From JAZDOK01 sp043798715 (GTDB taxonomy: Bacteria; Vulcanimicrobiota; JAZDOK01), in NCBI GenBank assembly GCA_043798715.1, contig JAZDOK010000100.1, positions 62,001 through 126,000 on the forward strand: a stretch of DNA of 64,000 nucleotides, given 5' to 3'. Under the pieces are notes generated by a model. That model was not told the origin of the DNA. It made no database searches and worked only from the letters and a program-made list of their open reading frames with translations. Shown one piece after another: positions 57,539-64,000 of this stretch. The stretch's first letter is position 1. Each line of letters opens with the position of its first letter. The position numbers and the translations under genes are program-made.

Positions 57539-59506
57539 TTATTTGTCAGGGATAGCCAGGGGAAGGTTGTTGTCAAAATTGCCTTTTAACTCCGGGTGCT
57601 GACTACCCCTTGAAATTTTGACGACTTTTTCGTTTACATAATCAAAAAGCTCGCTTACGGTAACGATGTTATCTCCATTAGCATCCGCCTTCCCGGAAAG
57701 ACCTTCGAGCAGATAAAAAGTGAAGAGGCCGTGTCCCAGTTTGGAATCTTCCTGAGAAAGCTCCTTGGCTCTGGAGGCCGTCAGGATGGCTCTTCCCTTG
57801 GAAGTTTCAAGAAATCTTTTAAATTCATTCATGTCTATTTCCCGGGCCCCGCGAGTATTGTTCCCGATCCCTCCGGAGTGGCAGGCGTCGGCGATGACGA
57901 TGGTGCGTTCTGCAAATATTCTGTCCATGAGGAGTTTTTTGAACTCCTCCATGGGAAGCGCCGTTGAGTAAAGACTGTTAAAATTGGCGTCGCAGGTCAG
58001 TATGTAGCTGTCCCCCTGAGGATCAACAGCCCCGTGGGAAGCTATAAAAACATAGACCACATCGTCCTGGCGGGCGTCATTAAGAAAAACCCCAAGCGCC
58101 GTTTTAAGATTCCTCAAGGTCGCATCCTTGTTAACGAGGTATTTTATGTGGACGGCTTTATAAAGACCGCTCGTCTTTTGTGATTCTACAAAATTTTTAA
58201 AAGCCTGAGCATCGGGCACGGCATATTTAAGAGATTGTATCTCACTGTCTTCATATCGATTGATGCCTACAACCACCGCCCAGAGAGACACTTTCGAGGG
58301 CGCGACAGGCTTTGAGGCCACCTGAGAATGGCTGCTTCCTGCCCCGCCCGCGATGGAGGCCTCCCGATGGACCTTGATGAAATTCTGGGCCGGGTTGCCC
58401 CGCTTGTCGGTGGCCGAAATTATGATCACGTTTTCGCCCACCTTTAAATCCACCTGGGTCGAGATGGGAATACCCTTGGCCTTCAAGACTACATTCCGCG
58501 AGTTCTTCGGGGGAAAAATCTGCACCCCGTTGGCCGAGATCGTGTAATTCTCAATTCCCTCAGGATCCCTGATGACGCCCGCCAGAGTGATCGTCTTCTC
58601 GGTGGTGTGAGATTCCGGCTCTTCCGGGTAAGTCATGGTGATCTCCGGAGGCTCCCCCTCGCTCTCGGAGGAGGGGGGCGGCGGAGCAGGAGTCGCAGGC
58701 ACGGGGAGGACGATTTTTGGGGTGGGAAGGGGCTTGGGCGTCACCCGGGGTGTCGGCACCGGGACGAAGGTCGGTTTAGGGGTGGCGATGACAGGAGGAG
58801 GGGTAGGCTTCGGGGTGGCGACGATTATCGGGGGAGGAGGCGTGGAAACCGTCTTGACGGGGGCAGGAGCGGGTTTGGGAGCTATAACTGCAACCGCGGG
58901 AGCCGGCTCATATCTGGTGATTGTCTTTTCCGGGATCGGCGGAGGTTTGGGAGTTGAAACTACAGGAGCTGGGGCCGGTTTCGGCGGCGTTTGTGCAGCC
59001 GCAAAGAGCGTTTTTTTGGAGGCTACGGCCTTGTTCTTCTCAAAAAAACCGGCGATAATTTCCCGGGCGAAGTTAATGGAAAGATTTGTCATTACCTGCA
59101 CGGCATCCGTGGTCATGCCGCTGACTTCCTTCTGGTCCTCCGAGTCCGTCAGGATCGTTCCGTTTTTAAGGTCCTTTATTTTAGCCTGGCACCTTACCAG
59201 CCCGAACTCGGCTTCATATTTGAAAGCCGCTTCATAATCGGCATCTCCCAGGCTTTTAACCAAAATACCACCGCTTTTTTGGATCTGCTCGGCGATGGCC
59301 TGTCTGACCTGTGCTTCCTCTATTCCGTAATTCACCATCCCCGACTCGCTGCCGCTGGCGGTGCAGGAATAAAAAAACCTGGGACCGGAAGACTCCTCAC
59401 CACGGGCCGGCCGGGACACGTAAAAGAATCCGGCTGCAAGAAGAACCGGTAAAACAAGCCACAAAAAGAGCCTTTTCCTCAGTTCTAAATAAAACACAGC
59501 CCTCAC
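57539..59506 (-). CDS. Secreted caspase-family (C14) protein with Pro-rich linker and EF-hand-like loop
   Basis: A 655-residue protein with a membrane anchor/signal (RLFLWLVLPVLLAAGFFYV), an N-terminal domain of about 130 residues, a 130-residue Pro/Ala/Thr linker (TPKPTPPPVIATPKP type), an Ig-like domain (EITMTYPEEPESHTTEKTIT), and a caspase p20 domain with catalytic His in FIASHGAV (about residue 490) and Cys in ADACHSGG (about residue 540). An EF-hand-like loop (KADANGDNIVTVSEL) lies near the C-terminus, as in the other caspase at 19 kb. The start is GTG 59506 or GTG 59497. Probably displayed outside the inner membrane. Confidence 0.82.
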   Translation of the reverse strand: MRAVFYLELRKRLFLWLVLPVLLAAGFFYVSRPARGEESSGPRFFYSCTASGSESGMVNYGIEEAQVRQAIAEQIQKSGGILVKSLGDADYEAAFKYEAEFGLVRCQAKIKDLKNGTILTDSEDQKEVSGMTTDAVQVMTNLSINFAREIIAGFFEKNKAVASKKTLFAAAQTPPKPAPAPVVSTPKPPPIPEKTITRYEPAPAVAVIAPKPAPAPVKTVSTPPPPIIVATPKPTPPPVIATPKPTFVPVPTPRVTPKPLPTPKIVLPVPATPAPPPPSSESEGEPPEITMTYPEEPESHTTEKTITLAGVIRDPEGIENYTISANGVQIFPPKNSRNVVLKAKGIPISTQVDLKVGENVIIISATDKRGNPAQNFIKVHREASIAGGAGSSHSQVASKPVAPSKVSLWAVVVGINRYEDSEIQSLKYAVPDAQAFKNFVESQKTSGLYKAVHIKYLVNKDATLRNLKTALGVFLNDARQDDVVYVFIASHGAVDPQGDSYILTCDANFNSLYSTALPMEEFKKLLMDRIFAERTIVIADACHSGGIGNNTRGAREIDMNEFKRFLETSKGRAILTASRAKELSQEDSKLGHGLFTFYLLEGLSGKADANGDNIVTVSELFDYVNEKVVKISRGSQHPELKGNFDNNLPLAIPDK

Positions 59507-59559
59507 CCTCCCTCGTTATGCCTCGGCTAGATTATACCAAAAATGTCCTTGAAGAGCAA

Positions 59560-59587
59560 GAAGCCCCCCGCCATGGCGGGGGGCTTC
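59560..59587. terminator. 28-bp perfect GC-rich palindrome, likely terminator
   Basis: GAAGCCCCCCGCCA / TGGCGGGGGGCTTC, self-complementary over its whole length; 22 bp beyond the porin stop. It has no long T-tract. Confidence 0.65.
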
Positions 59588-59609
59588 CACACTGGCTTGA
59601 AGTCCGAAG

Positions 59610-61901
59610 TTAGAACTTTACGGTGAACTCGGTCATGAGCTGAGTCCCATTCCAGCTGAACGGACTGGTTCCCAGCAATCTTCCGGTGGAGTCGTCACCG
59701 ATGTTGTCGGTCACCTGGTAGGATTTCAGCATGGCGTTCCAGCAGGTGTTGTTGGAGATGTTGAAGTTGAAGCCAAGGTAGGGGATGTTCTGGGTGGTAT
59801 TGATGGCATCTCTATAACCATACCAGTAATTGCTCGACTTGATATTGGAGATGTCCCAGCCGCCCATGAGGGAGAACTTCTGCGTCAGCGGATAGGAGAG
59901 GCCGAGGCGGAAGGCGTTGTAGTTGAGCTTGTAGTAATTGGCGGCTATGACGAGGGCTTCTGAGCTTCCGGAATCTCTCTGGAAGTTGTACTCCTCGTAG
60001 CCCAGTTTGCACTTGAGGCTCTTGAAGAAGCTGTATTCGGCATTCAAGCCCCAGTTGGTGACTTTACCAATGGGGGTCTCATAATATGTTCCATTGGTTC
60101 TCTGAGCGAGGTTGCCGATGAAGACCGCATCCATGAAGCCTGGATTACTAAAGTTGGAGTTGTCTATGACCTGCTGTAGAGAGCTAAGCTTGCCGCCGAT
60201 CTTCCCGTTTCCGCCGGCGAACTTGTAATCCGCTTTAAAGCGGAATCCCTGGCGGTTGTTGGGATACATATAGCTGTCGTGGAGCTGGTAGGTGCCGGGA
60301 TAGGTATTGAAGCCGGTCGGCAACGGCCAGAATGGAACAAACATCGTATCAATCCCCGATCCGTAGGTCGGGTAGTGGAGGTCCATGGGATCGTAGTAAG
60401 GATCGGTGGAGACATAGTCGAGGGCCAGGCCAAGGTCGCCGCCAATGAGAGCGGTGCTCAGGCCAAAACGGGTGGAAGAACCAGTCTTTTCATAACTGGA
60501 GGCCATATTGGGCTTGTAGGTTGAGGAGCCGAACTCGCCGACGAACTTAAGATCCACCGGGATATTGAACTTGTACTTTAAAGAAGCTCCCCAGGTGGTC
60601 ACGCTCTGGGGGCCGATTCCGTTGTTGACGATCGGGCACTCGCTGGCCGGTCTGTTCGCATATGCCGGAGGGTTGACCCAACCGCCCCAGTTATCATACA
60701 ACCCGGAGGTGGCGGGGGAGCCATTGAGCTGGTCCTGAGCCGAGCGCAGGAAGTTGAGTTTGAGATCCAAACCGGAGAACTCAAAGGCCACGTTGAGGCC
60801 CATCGCCCAGGGATAGTAATCCAGGGCTTTGCTGAGGTTGTTCGTGCCCTGGCCAAGCTTTGTCCAGAGGAGCTCATACTTGAAGGGAAGGAACGCCTGG
60901 TTTTTGCCGGTGAGGTCGAAGCCGTAGTAAGGGATGTAGCGGGGGCCGTTGGCATTGGGATTTTCCTCTCCCCGGAAGATGATCCCGTCCATGTTCGTGT
61001 AGTTGTAGGCCCCGACGATCAGCTTGGTGCCGGAGGGATTGTGGTTGATCCAGAAGTTGTCGAGGATCATCCGGGTCCAGGGCTGGTTGTTGAGGGACTG
61101 TATGGAGCCGTTGGTGACATTGCCGAGACCGGCAAACTGGTTGGCCAGGAAGGGAGGAGAAATCCCCCAGATCATGTCTACAATGGCATCTCCGCCGGAC
61201 ACATAGGCCTTGAACTCGGCGCCCGCGGCGATGTCATCGGAGACCTTGATTTTGAGGCCGAGGGTTCCCAACGCGCTGTAGCCGGTGCCGTTGGTGAGGA
61301 TGCGGCCGTTAATGTAGTCCACCACGGGGAACTTCGTGGGAACAGCACTTAAAGCAGACACGCCGGAAGAAAGCTGGGTTCCGGCGACCGAACCCACCAG
61401 GTTCGTGTAGGAGAGGCGGGGATCTGTATTTCCGTCCCAGTCGCCGTGTCCGGTATTGGTGAAGCCCTGGGAAACCATCATGGCATCAATGCTGCCATAG
61501 AAGGTAATTTTCTCAAGAGCGGTCACCCGGGTGTTCAATTTCTGGAGGTTGTCCTCCGCGCTCGTCACCCGCACGCCCATGGCGTCGAGTTCCTCTCTTA
61601 ATCCGTCAGTCAGGCTCTTTATGGTCTCCATGTCGGCCTTGCTGGCATAGTTGGCGCCCATCTGGTCCACCTTGGCCAGCATACGGGCGACCATCAGGGC
61701 CATTTCGTACCGGGTGGTGGCCCGATCGCCCTTGAAGGTGCCATCCGGATAACCTTCAATAAGACCCTTTGCGGCCAGAGAAGCGACGGCGTCCTTGGCC
61801 CAGTGACTGGCGGGCACATCTCCGAAAAGCGGAGCGGCCATCGCCGGGGCTACCATTATGATGATCATAAAGATAACCACTAACCATTTCCCTTTTTGCA
61901 T
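59610..61901 (-). CDS. SLH-domain outer-membrane porin (OmpM-like)
   Basis: A 763-residue protein: signal peptide (LVVIFMIIIMVAPAMA), one SLH domain (LFGDVPASHWAKDAVASLAA, KGLIEGYPDGTFKGDRATTR, YEMALMVARMLAKVDQ), a coiled stalk (MGVRVTSAEDNLQKLNTRVT) and a long beta-barrel ending TQLMTEFTVKF. This is the SLH-porin plan of diderm Firmicutes, Deinococcus-Thermus, cyanobacteria and relatives, where SLH grips secondary cell-wall polymer and tethers the outer membrane. ATG 61901 is chosen because of AGGAGG 8-9 nt upstream. Likely a major surface protein. Confidence 0.92.
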   Translation of the reverse strand: MQKGKWLVVIFMIIIMVAPAMAAPLFGDVPASHWAKDAVASLAAKGLIEGYPDGTFKGDRATTRYEMALMVARMLAKVDQMGANYASKADMETIKSLTDGLREELDAMGVRVTSAEDNLQKLNTRVTALEKITFYGSIDAMMVSQGFTNTGHGDWDGNTDPRLSYTNLVGSVAGTQLSSGVSALSAVPTKFPVVDYINGRILTNGTGYSALGTLGLKIKVSDDIAAGAEFKAYVSGGDAIVDMIWGISPPFLANQFAGLGNVTNGSIQSLNNQPWTRMILDNFWINHNPSGTKLIVGAYNYTNMDGIIFRGEENPNANGPRYIPYYGFDLTGKNQAFLPFKYELLWTKLGQGTNNLSKALDYYPWAMGLNVAFEFSGLDLKLNFLRSAQDQLNGSPATSGLYDNWGGWVNPPAYANRPASECPIVNNGIGPQSVTTWGASLKYKFNIPVDLKFVGEFGSSTYKPNMASSYEKTGSSTRFGLSTALIGGDLGLALDYVSTDPYYDPMDLHYPTYGSGIDTMFVPFWPLPTGFNTYPGTYQLHDSYMYPNNRQGFRFKADYKFAGGNGKIGGKLSSLQQVIDNSNFSNPGFMDAVFIGNLAQRTNGTYYETPIGKVTNWGLNAEYSFFKSLKCKLGYEEYNFQRDSGSSEALVIAANYYKLNYNAFRLGLSYPLTQKFSLMGGWDISNIKSSNYWYGYRDAINTTQNIPYLGFNFNISNNTCWNAMLKSYQVTDNIGDDSTGRLLGTSPFSWNGTQLMTEFTVKF

Positions 61902-62231
61902 GTTTCTCTTCCTCCTTAATATTTTTTTCGCCCGGCGGCATCCCCGGAATTGAGGAGAAGAGCCTTCTTCATTGCCTCTTTCCCCTTTTCTTTCATGCGC
62001 GCCCAAGCGTAATCCCCCACGGGTATGCCCATGGTCTTATTTAAGTTCTACATGTTTTGGAAAATTCCTGCTAAGTGGGGGGAAATTATGGAAAGCCTTG
62101 AAAACATCAGTCTTTTTATCTTCTGTAGCCTTAATAATCCAAAGCTATATCGACATTTTGCTCTCACAGGAGGATTTTATACCCTTTTTCAATAATACTG
62201 TCCTTATTCCAACCCGAGAAAAGGAGCTGCC
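61902..62231. other. Divergent intergenic region (330 bp)
   Basis: Separates the SLH porin (minus) from the zinc peptidase (plus). It must hold both promoters, but I could not identify a convincing -35/-10 pair, repeat or RNA structure. Ribosome sites AGGAGG (porin side) and AAAGGAG (peptidase side) are clear. Confidence 0.5.
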
Positions 62232-63926
62232 ATGAAAACGACGATAATCTCTCTATTTATACTTCTCCTGGGAGCCTGCCTGTCTATTCCGGCTGGAGCA
62301 GCCGTGAAGGTGAACCAGTCGGAAAAAGAATTCCAGGCTTTCCTTTCCACCTATGTTGCCAAGGTCCAGCCCCTCATGAAGAAAAGAGAACTAGCCTACT
62401 GGGAAGCAACAGGCACAGGAAAAAAAGAGGCCTATTCCGCCTATGCCGAATACGAAGTAGAGTACAAGAAAATCCATTCCGACAAAAAGGACTTCGCCCT
62501 CCTTAAGGACTTGAAGAAGTCCGGCAAGATCAAAGATTCCATCCTGGCCAGGGAACTAGTCCTGGTCTATAACAAATTCGCCCAGAACCAGGCGGATCCG
62601 GCCCTTCTGGAAAAGATCGTCAAGCTTTCGACGCAAATAGAGAATCTTTTCAACACATCCCGCGGTACCTATCAGGGCAAAGCAGTCTCCGATAACGACC
62701 TCCTCGACGTGCTGGGCAAAGAAAAAAATTCCGCCCTTCGTATGGAGGCCTGGAAGGCACAGAAATCAGTCGGCCTAAAGGTGGCCCCGCTTCTCATCAA
62801 GCTGGTCAAGCTTCGCAACCAGGCGGCCCGGGACATTGGCTTTGCGAATTTCTACGAGATGCAGATGACCCTCGATGAGCAGAACGTCCAGGAAGTATTT
62901 GCCATCTTCGACGAACTGGCCAGGGAGACGGATGTCCCCTTTAAAGCCATGAAAAAAACCATCGATATGAATCTGGCCGCCCGGTGGAAAACCACCCCGG
63001 ATAAGATGCGCCCCTGGCACTACCAGGACTTCTTTTTCCAGGAGGCCCCTGATCTGGGCGGAACGGATCTGGACGCCATTTTCGCCAAGCAGGACATCAA
63101 AAAGACGGTCTCCGGCTTTTATGACGGCATCAACCTCAACGTGGACAGCGTTCTCATGAAATCAGATCTATATGAGCGGAAGGGCAAATATCAACACGCC
63201 TACTGCATGGACCTGGATCGCAGGGGAGACGCACGGGTCATGTGCAACCTCAGAAACAATGCCTATTGGACGGGGACCCTGCTCCACGAACTTGGGCACA
63301 GCATTTATTCATTCTACCACGACCGGACCCTGCCCTTCCTCCTTCGGGATGCCGCCCACACCTTCACCACTGAGGCCGTCGCCCAGATGTTCGAAAGATG
63401 CGCCAGCAGCCCCGGGTGGCTGGTCCACGTGGCCGGAGCCCCTCCGGAGGAGATCAGGAAAATCAGGCCGCTTCTTAAAAAAATAGATCGCATGGGCCAG
63501 ATGGTCTTCTGCCGCTGGTCGGAGGTCATGGTGCACTTCGAGCGGGAACTCTACAGAGACCCCGACCAGAACTTGAACAAGCTCTGGTGGGACCTGGTGG
63601 AAAAATACCAGCTCGTAAGGCGCCCTGAAAAAAGAAACGCTCCCGACTGGGCCGCAAAAATCCACTTCACTACTTCCCCGGTGTACTATCACAATTACCT
63701 TCTGGGGCAGCTACTCGCCTCACAACTCGTCCACCGGATGAAGACGGCCGTTCTCTGGGAAAAGGAAGACGCCGAATTTTCATTCGTTGGTCATCCCGAG
63801 CTGGGTGCCTTCCTGACCAGCCAGGTTTTCTATCCGGGAGCCCGCTATCGCTGGAGCGAATTGATTAAGCGGGCCACCGGTGAGGATCTGACTCCCGACT
63901 ACTATGTCCGCGAATTCGTGCAGTAA
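62232..63926 (+). CDS. Exported zinc metallopeptidase, M2/M3-like
   Basis: A 564-residue gluzincin with a signal sequence (IISLFILLLGACLSIPAGA; a lipobox at LGAC is possible). The zinc motif HELGH (His352-His356) is followed by SIYSFYHDRTLPFLLRDAAH and the third ligand in HTFTTEAVAQMFER. The long helical N-terminal half and the position of the motif fit peptidyl-dipeptidases (ACE-type M2) and M3 oligopeptidases. It would trim peptides outside the inner membrane, as would the M49-type enzyme at 39-41 kb. ATG 62232 follows AAAGGAG. A stem-loop follows the stop. Confidence 0.82.
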   Translation: MKTTIISLFILLLGACLSIPAGAAVKVNQSEKEFQAFLSTYVAKVQPLMKKRELAYWEATGTGKKEAYSAYAEYEVEYKKIHSDKKDFALLKDLKKSGKIKDSILARELVLVYNKFAQNQADPALLEKIVKLSTQIENLFNTSRGTYQGKAVSDNDLLDVLGKEKNSALRMEAWKAQKSVGLKVAPLLIKLVKLRNQAARDIGFANFYEMQMTLDEQNVQEVFAIFDELARETDVPFKAMKKTIDMNLAARWKTTPDKMRPWHYQDFFFQEAPDLGGTDLDAIFAKQDIKKTVSGFYDGINLNVDSVLMKSDLYERKGKYQHAYCMDLDRRGDARVMCNLRNNAYWTGTLLHELGHSIYSFYHDRTLPFLLRDAAHTFTTEAVAQMFERCASSPGWLVHVAGAPPEEIRKIRPLLKKIDRMGQMVFCRWSEVMVHFERELYRDPDQNLNKLWWDLVEKYQLVRRPEKRNAPDWAAKIHFTTSPVYYHNYLLGQLLASQLVHRMKTAVLWEKEDAEFSFVGHPELGAFLTSQVFYPGARYRWSELIKRATGEDLTPDYYVREFVQ

Positions 63927-63946
63927 GAAAGCTCATAAAAGTGGGG

Positions 63947-63973
63947 GGTGCGGGTAGAAAAAAGCCCGCACCT
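63947..63973 (+). terminator. Possible terminator stem-loop after the zinc peptidase
   Basis: GGTGCGGG (63947-63954) / CCCGCACC (63966-63973) with an A-rich 11-nt loop, 20 bp after the stop; no T-tract. Confidence 0.4.
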
Positions 63974-64000
63974 TCCGGGAAACCAAAACTTCTTCCGGAA

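Noticed and set aside
58607..59237. Gly-rich plus-strand frames
   Set aside because: Complement of the Pro-rich linker of the exported caspase-like protein.
1..64000. CRISPR arrays, rRNA and tRNA genes
   Set aside because: No regularly spaced direct repeats, no rRNA-like sequence and no T-arm/anticodon patterns noticed on either strand by eye; a covariance scan could still reveal a tRNA.

Overview
The window is a contiguous stretch of bacterial chromosome, fairly GC-rich, dense in genes and mostly housekeeping. The organism is diderm: it has an S-layer-homology (SLH) porin, a C-terminal-aromatic beta-barrel protein, lipoproteins and many signal-peptide proteins. It carries selA-selB, a 2-hydroxyacyl-CoA dehydratase-type activase, clostripain and caspase-like proteases, four secreted 'stalk' or Ig-type proteins and bacterial KaiC. 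The SLH-porin type of envelope points to an uncultivated diderm lineage of the Terrabacteria kind rather than a proteobacterium, but I cannot place it further from the sequence. I saw no rRNA, tRNA or CRISPR array.

Layout. 1-1.5 kb: end of a glycoside hydrolase family 2 gene and a small cupin. 1.6-15 kb, all minus strand: C11 protease, HAD phosphatase with no canonical start codon, secreted proteins, deoxynucleoside kinase, CoA-enzyme activase, gltX, rlmN, a Zn-peptidase, fmt, def and a stalk-domain protein. 15.1-22.6 kb: an accessory island, plus strand, with two toxin-antitoxin pairs, two AAA/DUF4143 ATPases with dyad-covered promoters, a caspase-TPR protein, relics of a REP-associated (RAYT) transposase and a broken integron (intI remnant, one cassette with an attC site). 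22.6-27.8 kb: OPT transporter, diguanylate cyclase and priA as one minus-strand operon; 28-36.6 kb plus strand: second OPT transporter, ftsK, nucleoside-binding lipoprotein, concentrative nucleoside transporter, hflX. 36.7-41.2 kb minus: ecfA-ecfT-truA and a dipeptidyl-peptidase-III-like protease. 41.4-44 kb: small genes (two GIY-YIG proteins, AhpD-like, P-loop protein, nitroreductase). 44.2-48.3 kb: a KaiC / receiver / histidine kinase / LuxR-type regulator operon. 48.3-53 kb: small secreted proteins and repeats. 53-57.5 kb: selB, selA, aminotransferase. 57.5-64 kb: secreted caspase-like protein, SLH porin, and a secreted zinc peptidase.

The main points of interest are: (1) the island sits between priA and def-fmt, genes that are neighbours in many bacteria; (2) PriA has lost its Walker A, DEEH and motif V/VI residues while keeping all eight zinc cysteines, so it looks helicase-dead; (3) a roughly 105-bp upstream module occurs three times, once before the KaiC operon and twice before a secreted-protein gene and its broken paralogue; (4) intI and a RAYT transposase are fused tail to tail, each with its 3' part deleted, next to an intact attC cassette.
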